7,681 nucleotides of DNA from Chloroflexota bacterium (GTDB lineage: Bacteria; Chloroflexota; Dormibacteria; Dormibacterales; Dormibacteraceae): assembly GCA_005880525.1 (NCBI GenBank), contig VBFW01000112.1, positions 1 through 7,681 of the forward strand, written 5' to 3'. The translations under genes were made by a program, and so were the position numbers. The notes beneath the pieces were generated by a model. The model was given only the letters and a program-made list of their open reading frames with translations. It was not told the origin of the DNA and did no database searches. Positions 1-5,675 of this stretch are shown here, in pieces. How positions within the stretch are numbered: the stretch's first letter is position 1; every line of letters begins with the position of its first letter.

Positions 1-1266
1 GCGGCTCGCCACCGCATCCCGGTCGTGCCGCGCGGTGCGGGCACCGGTTTGTCGGGCGGCGCAGTCACGATTCGCGGCGGCATCGCGCTGCAGGTGACCC
101 GCATGCGCCGCATCCTCGAGATCGACCCCGTCGCCCAGACCGCGCTGGTCGAGCCCGGCGTCGTGAACCAGGAGCTGTCGCTGGCCGCCGCGCCGCACCA
201 CCTTTTCTATGCACCCGATCCCTCGAGCCAGAAGGCATGCACCATCGGCGGCAACGCGGCTGAGAACTCGGGCGGCCCCCACTGCCTTTACTACGGCGTC
301 ACGACCAACCACGTGCTGGGCATGGAGGTCGTGCTCGCGGACGGAAGCGTGCACTGGGTCAGCGGTGACACACCCGACCGCGTGGGCCTCGACCTTTGCG
401 GATTGCTCGTCGGCTCGGAGGGCACGCTGTGCGCGATCACCAGGATCAAGGTGCGGCTGCTGCGAACGCCACCAAGCATCGCGACGCTGCTGGCGGCGTT
501 TCCCTCCATCGAGACCGCAAGCCAGGCCGTGTCGGGCGTGATCGGCGGCGGCATCGTCCCGGCCGCGCTCGAGATGATGGACCAGGTCACGGTCGGCGCG
601 GTCGAAGCCGACTACCGCGCCGGCTATCCCACCGACGCGGGCGCGGTGCTGCTCGTCGAGGTCGATGGCATCCCGGAGTCGACGCGCGAGCTGATCATGG
701 CGATCCGCGATGTGCTGGCGAAGAACCAGGGCTACGCGATGCGCGAGGCCCAGACCCCCGCCGAGCGCGACCTGCTGTGGCAAGGGCGCAAGGGCGCGAT
801 CGGCGCGCTCGGCAGGATCAAGCCGAACTACTACCTGCACGACGGGGTGGTGCCGCGGTCGCGGCTGCCACAGGTGTTGTCAGCGGTCGGAGAGATCGGC
901 GAGCACTACCGGCTGCCCGTCGCCAACGTTTTTCACGCGGGCGACGGCAACCTACACCCCAACATCCTGTTCGACATGCGCGACAGCGAAGTGCTGCACC
1001 AGGTCGAGGACGCTGGCGAGGAGATGCTGCGCGCCGTGGTCGAGCTCGGCGGCGCGCTCTCGGGCGAGCACGGCATCGGGCTGGAGAAAAGCGCTTTCAT
1101 GCCCTGGATCTTCAGCCCTGACGACCTCGACGCCATGCATCGCGTGAAGGACACGCTCGACCCTGACGGGCTTTTGAATCCAGGAAAGATCTTTCCCGAC
1201 CCGACCCGCAGGCAGGTGCGCCTCGCAGGCCGCACAGGCTTCGCGGTCGAGGCGAAATGGTGGTGA
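1..1266 (+). CDS. glcD: Glycolate oxidase FAD-binding subunit GlcD (5' end outside window)
   Basis: This is the FAD subunit of glycolate oxidase, which oxidises glycolate (often also D-lactate) to glyoxylate and hands electrons to GlcE/GlcF and the quinone pool at the membrane. The frame is open from base 1, so the first GTG at 25 is internal (the V of a PVVPRGAGTGLSGGA-type flavin-binding loop), and roughly 50 N-terminal residues are missing. In order one sees the PP-loop RGAGTGLSGG, the FAD-binding stretch TIGGNAAENSGG (about 241-276), the GLLVGSEGTL segment (about 400-429), then the C-terminal FAD-oxidase domain with the HAGDGNLHP metal/active-site motif (934-960), SGEHGIG (about 1060-1080) and the terminal DPDGLLNPGKIF signature. 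Length and C-terminus are normal for the family. The stop overlaps the glcE start by 10 bases, so the genes form an operon. A D-lactate dehydrogenase of the same family is the main alternative, but the glcE/glcF neighbours favour glycolate oxidase. Confidence 0.93.
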   Translation, partial: AARHRIPVVPRGAGTGLSGGAVTIRGGIALQVTRMRRILEIDPVAQTALVEPGVVNQELSLAAAPHHLFYAPDPSSQKACTIGGNAAENSGGPHCLYYGVTTNHVLGMEVVLADGSVHWVSGDTPDRVGLDLCGLLVGSEGTLCAITRIKVRLLRTPPSIATLLAAFPSIETASQAVSGVIGGGIVPAALEMMDQVTVGAVEADYRAGYPTDAGAVLLVEVDGIPESTRELIMAIRDVLAKNQGYAMREAQTPAERDLLWQGRKGAIGALGRIKPNYYLHDGVVPRSRLPQVLSAVGEIGEHYRLPVANVFHAGDGNLHPNILFDMRDSEVLHQVEDAGEEMLRAVVELGGALSGEHGIGLEKSAFMPWIFSPDDLDAMHRVKDTLDPDGLLNPGKIFPDPTRRQVRLAGRTGFAVEAKWW

Positions 1267-1398
1267 CGAACGCCGCCGTCGTGAAGCCACGATCAGCGGA
1301 CGAGCTCGCGAACTCATTGCGCGAGGCGGCGGCGGCAGGCAAAGCCGTGACGCCGGTCGGCGGCGGTCGCGCCGCGACCATGGGCGGCCCGCTCGAGC
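1257..1398 (+). pseudogene. glcE: GlcE glycolate oxidase subunit, 5' fragment of a disrupted gene
   Basis: This is the N-terminal part of the second FAD-binding subunit of glycolate oxidase. The ATG at 1257 has a GAGG four bases upstream (1249-1252) and overlaps the glcD stop. The protein begins MVVTNAAVVKP, runs through a helix-like region (SADELANSLREAAAAG) and reaches the flavin PP-loop TPVGGGRAATMG, which is normal for GlcE. After MGGPLEP (about base 1400) this frame stays open to 1784 but gives only Arg/Ala-rich nonsense, while recognisable GlcE sequence continues in the next frame from about 1399. The usual stretch between the PP-loop and the GQxLPLDP motif, about 45-50 residues including a conserved beta-strand block, is absent. 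The break is therefore a deletion plus frameshift, not a simple one-base slip. It may be real gene decay or an assembly gap. Confidence 0.8.
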
Positions 1399-2220
1399 CT
1401 CGCGAAATCCGGCCAGTTTCTCCCGCTCGATCCGTTCAACTCGCCAGGTCATACCGTCGGCGGGCTGCTCGCTGGAGGTTGGTCCGGGCCGCTGCGACTG
1501 CGCTACGGCTCCGCGCGCGATTTCATGATCGGCATTCGCGTCGCGCTGCCCGACGGCAAGCTCGCGAGCGCCGGCGGGCGCGTCGTCAAGAATGTCTCCG
1601 GCTACGACCTGATGAAGCTGCACGTCGGCGCCCTCGGCTCGCTCGGCATCATCGTGGCGGCGTCGTTCAAGGTCTTCCCACGCCCACTGCGCGACATCAC
1701 CGTCGAATCCCACGACGGCTGGCCTGCTGCCGATCAGGCGCTGTCGCTGCCCATGGCGCCGGCCGCGCTCGAGCTGTTCTCTGACGGTCGCGTGATCGCC
1801 CGCTACTTCGGCAGCCAGGACGCCGTCGCCGCCACGGTCAAGGCCACGGGGTGGGCGCAAGCGGACGATAGTGTCTGGCGTGAACACTCGCTCTCCGCGC
1901 CTGCTCAATGGGCGCGCATCGCAACGCCGCGAACCGAGCTTCGCCGGGTGATCGAGTCTTTGCCAGGCGGCGCGCGCTGGTGGTGCTCACCGGGCACCGG
2001 CATCGCGCACTGGTCGTTCGGCGATGCTGACCAGGTGGTAAAGGTGCGGAAACTCGCCGAGGCCGCGGGCGGCTCGCTCGTGCTGATGTCCGCACCCGAC
2101 GATGTGAAGAAGAAGGTCGGCGCCTGGGGCACGCCGCCGCCCACGCTAGACGTCATGCGACGCCTCAAGGATGCCTTCGACCCGAATCACGTCTTGAATC
2201 CGGGGAGGTTTGTGGTCTGA
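1399..2220 (+). CDS. glcE: GlcE glycolate oxidase subunit, 3' fragment (frame-disrupted)
   Basis: This is the rest of the GlcE FAD-binding subunit, one frame away from the 5' fragment. Homology starts at about LAKSGQFLPLDPF (from 1399), runs through HTVGGLLAGGWSGPLRLRYG and the family hallmark GGRVVKNVSGYDLMKL (about 1576-1623), then GALGSLGIIV, and ends in the typical MRRLKDAFDPNHVLNPGRF (to about 2214). This frame is open only from 1351; stops at 1282 and 1348 show it cannot reach back to the gene start. The first ATG in it is 1525, which would begin after part of the FAD-binding domain, so a protein made from there is unlikely to bind FAD properly. The total of about 321 codons over both fragments is short against the roughly 350-400 usual for GlcE, matching the missing block. 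The stop overlaps the glcF start. The 3' half shows no further damage, so any decay would be recent. Confidence 0.85.
   Translation, partial: LAKSGQFLPLDPFNSPGHTVGGLLAGGWSGPLRLRYGSARDFMIGIRVALPDGKLASAGGRVVKNVSGYDLMKLHVGALGSLGIIVAASFKVFPRPLRDITVESHDGWPAADQALSLPMAPAALELFSDGRVIARYFGSQDAVAATVKATGWAQADDSVWREHSLSAPAQWARIATPRTELRRVIESLPGGARWWCSPGTGIAHWSFGDADQVVKVRKLAEAAGGSLVLMSAPDDVKKKVGAWGTPPPTLDVMRRLKDAFDPNHVLNPGRFVV
2202..2208 (+). promoter_or_regulatory. Ribosome binding site that fixes the glcF start
   Basis: GGGGAGG is a strong Shine-Dalgarno match inside the 3' end of glcE. It lies 8 bases before the CTG at 2217, an ideal spacing. No ATG, GTG or TTG in the glcF frame lies between this site and 2259, so the site supports initiation at CTG. 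Confidence 0.6.
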
Positions 2221-2639
2221 GCTTCAACCTGCTGAGCGACGACGACCTCGCGACGTGCGTGCATTGCGGGCTATGCCTCGACGCCTGCCCGACATTCCGC
2301 GCCACCGGGCTCGAGACCGAATCGCCGCGCGGCCGCATCTACCTGATGACGCAGTGGAAGCGCGGGCAGATGACGTTCGACGAGAAGCAGGTGAGGCATA
2401 TCGACCTGTGCCTCGGCTGCAGGACATGCGAGGCGGTCTGTCCGTCAGGGGTGCCGTACGGCCGAATCATCGAGGCGGGCCGCTCCGAGGTTGAGCGGAT
2501 GCGCCGTCCGAGCGCCAAACGCTGGATCGCGAAGACCGCGCTTCGCCAGCTGGTCGCGCATCCGCGCCGGTTGCGCGCGTTCGGCGCAATGACCAGGGTC
2601 GCCCAGGCCGCGCACCTTACCTCGGTCGTGGGCTCATGA
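2217..2639 (+). CDS. glcF: GlcF iron-sulfur subunit, 5' fragment with both ferredoxin clusters (frame-disrupted)
   Basis: This is the N-terminal part of the Fe-S subunit that carries electrons from the flavin subunits to quinone. Read from CTG at 2217 the protein starts SFNLLSDDDLATC, as GlcF proteins usually do. It has two [4Fe-4S] motifs of the CxxCxxCxxxCP type, at C14, C17, C20, C24 and at C65, C68, C71, C75. The conserved ESPRGRIYLM segment lies between them. The next conventional start, GTG 2259, falls just after C14 and would remove a cluster ligand, so the CTG start is preferred. The CTG overlaps the glcE stop as CTGA, replacing the usual ATGA overlap. The frame ends at a TGA at 2637-2639, after which GlcF sequence resumes in another frame. 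About 60 or more residues linking the ferredoxin part to the C-terminal domain are missing, so the gene is broken as written. Confidence 0.82.
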   Translation: MSFNLLSDDDLATCVHCGLCLDACPTFRATGLETESPRGRIYLMTQWKRGQMTFDEKQVRHIDLCLGCRTCEAVCPSGVPYGRIIEAGRSEVERMRRPSAKRWIAKTALRQLVAHPRRLRAFGAMTRVAQAAHLTSVVGS

Positions 2640-3264
2640 AGCCGCGGTCAAGCTGCTCCAGCTCGCGGGCTGCGATGTGTGGTTCCCGCAGGGCGAGCGC
2701 TGCTGCGGTGCGCTGCACGCGCACAACGGCGACCTCGAGGCAGCCGAGCGCCTGCGCGATTACAACTCGCGGGTTTACGCGTCAGGCCAGTTCGACGCGC
2801 TCGTGATCGACTCCGCCGGCTGCGGCTCGCATCTGAAGGACTTCTACCCCGACCTGAAAGGACGCGTGAAGGACCTCAGCGAATGGCTCGCCGAGATCGG
2901 CTTGCCGCAACCGAAGCGCGACGTGAAGTTGAAGGTGACGTACCAGGACGCGTGCCACCTTGCGCATGCGCAGCGAATCAGAAAGCAGCCGCGCGAGCTG
3001 ATCCGTGCGCTGCCCGGCGTGCAGCTCGTGGAGATGCGGCACCCCGACATCTGCTGCGGCGCCGCAGGCCTGTACAGCACCCTCGAGCCGCAGATGTCGG
3101 CGCGGATCCTCGATGAGAAGATGGACGACCTGACCAGCACCGGCGCGGAGCTGGTGGTGACCGCCAACCCGGGCTGCCAGATGCAGCTGGCGGCGGGCCT
3201 GCGAGCACGCGGGTCTCAAATCCGCGTCGAGCACGTGAGCGAGCTGCTAGTCCGAGCCTACTGA
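2638..3264 (+). CDS. glcF: GlcF iron-sulfur subunit, 3' fragment with the cysteine-rich CCG domains (frame-disrupted)
   Basis: This is the C-terminal part of GlcF, related to the cysteine-rich CCG domains of heterodisulfide reductase subunit B. Homology begins at EAAVKLLQLAGCDVWFPQG (from 2638), with the first CCG motif ERCCGALHAHNG followed by DSAGCGSHLKDF, then a second set: YQDACHLAHAQR and DICCGAAGLYS. It ends with the NPGCQMQL and HVSELL segments typical of a complete C-terminus. An initiator in this frame would be GTG 2677, with no evident ribosome site, so independent expression is doubtful. Both fragments together give about 349 codons, against roughly 400-440 in the family. The gene ends 7 bases from the stop of the convergent PP2C gene. 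The sequence is otherwise clean: no other stops and all CCG cysteines kept. Confidence 0.85.
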   Translation, partial: EAAVKLLQLAGCDVWFPQGERCCGALHAHNGDLEAAERLRDYNSRVYASGQFDALVIDSAGCGSHLKDFYPDLKGRVKDLSEWLAEIGLPQPKRDVKLKVTYQDACHLAHAQRIRKQPRELIRALPGVQLVEMRHPDICCGAAGLYSTLEPQMSARILDEKMDDLTSTGAELVVTANPGCQMQLAAGLRARGSQIRVEHVSELLVRAY

Positions 3265-3271
3265 TCCCAGG

Positions 3272-4102
3272 TTAATCCGAGCCCTTTTGCAGCTGGCTGA
3301 TCTTCTTCAGCCTCGGGATCGCAGTCGTTGACGTCAGCTTCGGCAGCGCTTGCGTCGCGGTGATGTCCACCTCGACCCGCGCGACCGCAAGCGTGATGTT
3401 GTCGGGCGCCCCGAGGTCGCGGCATCGCTCGATCACGCGTTTGATGCCCTTGTCCAGGTCACCGCTCTGGAGAAGCAGCTTCCCCATCTCCTCGACGCTC
3501 ACGCCTGCCGTCTCGATGCCGTCGCTGCACAGCACGATCGTGTCGCCGGCCTCGAGCTTCATCTTGTCGGTGTAGGACTGGATCGACTCCCACACGCCGA
3601 TCGCGCGCGTCAGCCGGAGCTTGAGCGGGTGGTCGGCGGCCTCCTCCGGCTTGATGACGCCGAGGCGAACCTGCTCTGCCGGCCACGAGTGGTCCTGCGA
3701 GATGAGCTTGGCGCTGCCGTCGCGAAAGAGATACGCAGGGCTGTCGCCGACGTTGACGAGTCCGAGCTCGCCGCCGCGGATGGCGACGACGACGATGGTG
3801 CTGCCCATGCCCTCCCATGCGGGGTTTGACTTCGCGGCTTCGAACACCGACGAATTGGCCGCCTTGCACGCGCGCTTCAAGCGGTTGAGGTCCGGGCCTT
3901 CGTCCCCATCCTCGGCCAGCGCGGCGGTGAAGGTCTTGACGGCCATCGAGCTCGCGGTCTGGCCGGCCGCATGGCCGCCCATTCCATCGCAGACGACCAG
4001 CAGCGAATCGAGCCCCGCCTTGTTGCGCCAGACGGCCACCGAGTCTTCGTTCTCCTCGCGCTCCAGACCCGGATCGCTCGCCGATGCGGTCCTCAGCCGC
4101 AA
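3272..4102 (-). CDS. PP2C-family protein serine/threonine phosphatase
   Basis: This is a soluble metal-dependent (PPM/PP2C) phosphatase of 276 residues that removes phosphate from Ser/Thr residues. The catalytic set looks complete: N18-E19-D20 in the first motif, D39-G40 in CDGMGGH, NVGDSPAYL with D120, CSDGIE with D194, and GAPDNITL with D234-N235. The metal-binding aspartates are therefore present. The start is TTG at 4102, with a GAGG about 9 bases upstream; it gives the short leader normally seen before ASDPG. It lies 4 bases after the stop of the FHA gene, so the two are almost certainly co-transcribed and coupled. There is no membrane segment. After the catalytic domain a Thr-rich tail of about 30 residues carries a tandem nine-residue motif (residues 248-265). 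Likely partners are an unseen Ser/Thr kinase and the FHA protein. Its substrate cannot be told from sequence. Confidence 0.93.
   Translation of the reverse strand: MRLRTASASDPGLEREENEDSVAVWRNKAGLDSLLVVCDGMGGHAAGQTASSMAVKTFTAALAEDGDEGPDLNRLKRACKAANSSVFEAAKSNPAWEGMGSTIVVVAIRGGELGLVNVGDSPAYLFRDGSAKLISQDHSWPAEQVRLGVIKPEEAADHPLKLRLTRAIGVWESIQSYTDKMKLEAGDTIVLCSDGIETAGVSVEEMGKLLLQSGDLDKGIKRVIERCRDLGAPDNITLAVARVEVDITATQALPKLTSTTAIPRLKKISQLQKGSD
3308..3361 (-). repeat. Tandem nine-residue Thr motif in the PP2C tail
   Basis: Residues 248-256 (TATQALPKL) and 257-265 (TSTTAIPRL) of the phosphatase form two adjacent units. T, T, A, P and L are identical and the other four positions pair A/S, Q/T, L/I and K/R. 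The repeat lies beyond the catalytic domain, and the second unit resembles the STTVIP motif in the FHA protein. Confidence 0.6.
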
Positions 4103-4106
4103 CCCG

Positions 4107-5594
4107 CTACGCCTCTACGATCGCGAAGCTGACTGCGTTCTGACCGACCGTTATGCGGTCGCCGTGGTTCAGCTCTTTCTCCTGGATGGGCTCGCCGTTC
4201 ACCAGCGTGCCGTTGGTGCTGCCGAGGTCGACGATCCAGAACTGCTGGCCACGCCGCTCGATGCGCGCGTGATGGCCGCTGGTCGCGGGATCGCGGAGGA
4301 TCAGGTCGTTGTCGGGTGAGCGGCCGACGCGGAGCGCGGCGTCGCCGGCGCGGTGGTTGTTGCCGGCATCCGGACCTGACTCGATGTTCAGCTGCGCCTG
4401 TGGCCCTGCGCCTGTCTGGGCGCGGAGGATAGGTTGCGTCTCGGCGCCTGTGCTGGCCGCCGGTGCCGGCGGTGGCTGCCAGGCCGGGATGACGGTGGTC
4501 GACTCATGCTGGGCCGGCGGCGCGATGATCGTGCGCTCCGCCATAGGAATGGGCGGGGCGGGCGGCGCCGGGGGTGGAGCGATTGGCGGCGGCGGCGCCG
4601 AGGCAGCCGGTGGCGGTGGTGGGCTCCACGACGGGGCTGGAGGCGCGGATGCCGACCCGCTCCATGGCGGTGACGACGGCTGGGCGGCCGGCTCCGCGGC
4701 GGGAACGGTCCACGCCGATGAGGCGGCCGATTCGTCGCTCTTGGGCGAGTCCCAGGGCGAAGAGGATTCAGGCTGGGGCTCAGCCGGCCATGCGGTCGAG
4801 GGCGCGGGCGCCGCGGGCGCTTCCCAGGAGGCTGCCGGAGCTGAGGCTGCGGGCGGCGCCGCGGGCACGTCCCAGGACGGTGCCGGCGCGGCTGGAGGCG
4901 GCGCAGGCGCCGCGGCCGGAGGGCCCCACGCCGGCGGCGCACCTGCTGGCGCTCCCCAGGACGGAGGCGGTGCGGCCGGTGCGGCCGGTGCCGCAGGCGC
5001 GGCTGCCCACCCTGGCGCGGCAGGAGGCGGCGCGGCGGCTGGAGGTGGTGGAGGCGGTGCGGCTGCGGGTGGCGGCGGAGGAGGCGGCGCTGACGCGGGT
5101 GGCGGCGGAGGCGGCGCGGCCGGTGGGGTGGGCGATTGCGGAGTGCCCGGCGCGCCCCAGCCTGGAGACTGCGCTCCTGTCGGGCGACGCGCGCCCCACG
5201 TCGATGTCGATGTGCCGGCGGGTGAGCCGGCCGGCGGCGCACCCCAGGAAGGCGCGGGTTGGGCCGAGCCCCACGTCGGCTGCGCACCCGGAGCGGGCGC
5301 GGGGGCCGGCTGATCCCAGCTCGGGCTGGCGGCGGGCTGCGGCTGGGGCGGCGCCTGGACGACTGTCGAGGCAACCGACCCCGGACGTGGCGCGGTCACT
5401 GGCGGAGCCCAGGTCTGCACGGCAGGCTGCTCCGGGGCCGCCTGGGTCGCGATCCCGGTGCGCGACGGCGACGCGGGCCGGACGGCGTTCTTGTTCTTCT
5501 TGCCCTTGCTGCGAGTGCGGCGGACCCTGAGGTAGAGGATGCCCGCGAACAGGGCCACCACGGCCAGGATTATTTCTGCGTACTCGATCGGCAT
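4107..5594 (-). CDS. Membrane-anchored FHA-domain protein with a long Pro/Ala/Trp-rich linker
   Basis: FHA domains bind phospho-threonine peptides. This 495-residue protein has one predicted transmembrane helix at about residues 6-22, followed at once by a basic stretch (RVRRTRSKGKK), implying a short external N-terminus and a cytoplasmic body. Residues about 40-390 are a low-complexity Pro/Ala-rich linker, probably disordered, punctuated by 17 tryptophans and containing pure proline runs. The C-terminal FHA domain (about 400-492) shows VGRSPDND with R425, the SGHH box with S439 and H442, and DLGSTNGTLVNG with N461, so the phosphopeptide-binding residues are kept. The ATG at 5594 has a GGAGG about 11 bases upstream. 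The PP2C gene follows after 4 bases. The reading is supported by the FHA domain and by the helix-plus-basic start; the partner is unknown. Long open frames on the opposite strand are shadows of the GC-rich repeat. Confidence 0.9.
   Translation of the reverse strand: MPIEYAEIILAVVALFAGILYLRVRRTRSKGKKNKNAVRPASPSRTGIATQAAPEQPAVQTWAPPVTAPRPGSVASTVVQAPPQPQPAASPSWDQPAPAPAPGAQPTWGSAQPAPSWGAPPAGSPAGTSTSTWGARRPTGAQSPGWGAPGTPQSPTPPAAPPPPPPASAPPPPPPPAAAPPPPPPAAAPPPAAPGWAAAPAAPAAPAAPPPSWGAPAGAPPAWGPPAAAPAPPPAAPAPSWDVPAAPPAASAPAASWEAPAAPAPSTAWPAEPQPESSSPWDSPKSDESAASSAWTVPAAEPAAQPSSPPWSGSASAPPAPSWSPPPPPAASAPPPPIAPPPAPPAPPIPMAERTIIAPPAQHESTTVIPAWQPPPAPAASTGAETQPILRAQTGAGPQAQLNIESGPDAGNNHRAGDAALRVGRSPDNDLILRDPATSGHHARIERRGQQFWIVDLGSTNGTLVNGEPIQEKELNHGDRITVGQNAVSFAIVEA
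5013..5126 (-). repeat. Polyproline tandem repeat inside the FHA protein linker
   Basis: Residues about 157-194 are near-tandem units of six or seven prolines closed by small residues (ASA, AAA, AAA), with a unit length of 9-10 residues or about 27-30 bases. On the + strand this appears as GGN-triplet low-complexity DNA. Such DNA is prone to copy-number change between strains and to assembly error. Confidence 0.7.
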
Positions 5595-5675
5595 CCGGTG
5601 GAGGGCCTCCCTGTTGGGAATTCGTTAAGAAAGCGGTGGTGCGAAGTATGCCATTCGGTCTGGACTTGAGCCCAG
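5595..5675 (-). other. Intergenic gap between the GH2-like gene and the FHA gene
   Basis: These 81 bases are the only sizeable non-coding gap. Reading on the - strand, GGGAGG about 11 bases before the FHA ATG is the probable ribosome site. A CATACT (plus coordinates 5645-5650) is a four-of-six match to a -10 box, but no good -35 hexamer lies at the right distance, so a promoter here is only possible. There is no U-tract hairpin that would terminate the GH2-like transcript, so read-through into the FHA gene is plausible. Confidence 0.4.

Noticed and set aside
952..1908. A - strand open frame of 318 codons across glcD and glcE.
   Set aside because: Its composition is that of a high-GC shadow, and it crosses two genes whose + strand reading has clear family motifs.
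2259..2639. GTG at 2259 as the glcF start.
   Set aside because: It would remove C14, the first ligand of the first [4Fe-4S] cluster, and has no suitably placed ribosome site.
1257..3264. Programmed ribosomal frameshifting as the reason for the split glcE and glcF.
   Set aside because: Conserved sequence is missing at both joins, not merely shifted, and no slippery heptamer was seen there.
3295..3312. Six-base-pair hairpin (GGCTGA, loop TCTTCT, TCAGCC) shortly after the glcF stop.
   Set aside because: No T-tract follows on either strand and the bases encode the PP2C C-terminus, so a terminator call is not supported.
3621..4319. A + strand open frame of 232 codons opposite PP2C and the end of the FHA gene.
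   Set aside because: Both genes on the - strand have full catalytic or binding motifs; this frame has none.
4309..5313. Long + strand open frame (334 codons), very rich in Gly and Ala, opposite the FHA gene.
   Set aside because: It is the mirror of the Pro/Ala codons (CCN/GCN read as GGN/GCN) and has no domain. The - strand frame has a membrane helix and a complete FHA domain.
4388..5374. Second - strand frame of 328 codons within the FHA gene, rich in Arg and Pro.
   Set aside because: It is a frame-shifted reading of the same low-complexity DNA, with no domain or ribosome site.
5600..5612. GGAGG-G-CCTCC inverted repeat near the FHA start, possibly hiding the ribosome site.
   Set aside because: The arms are separated by one base, too tight for a hairpin with both full arms; only a weak three-pair version is possible.
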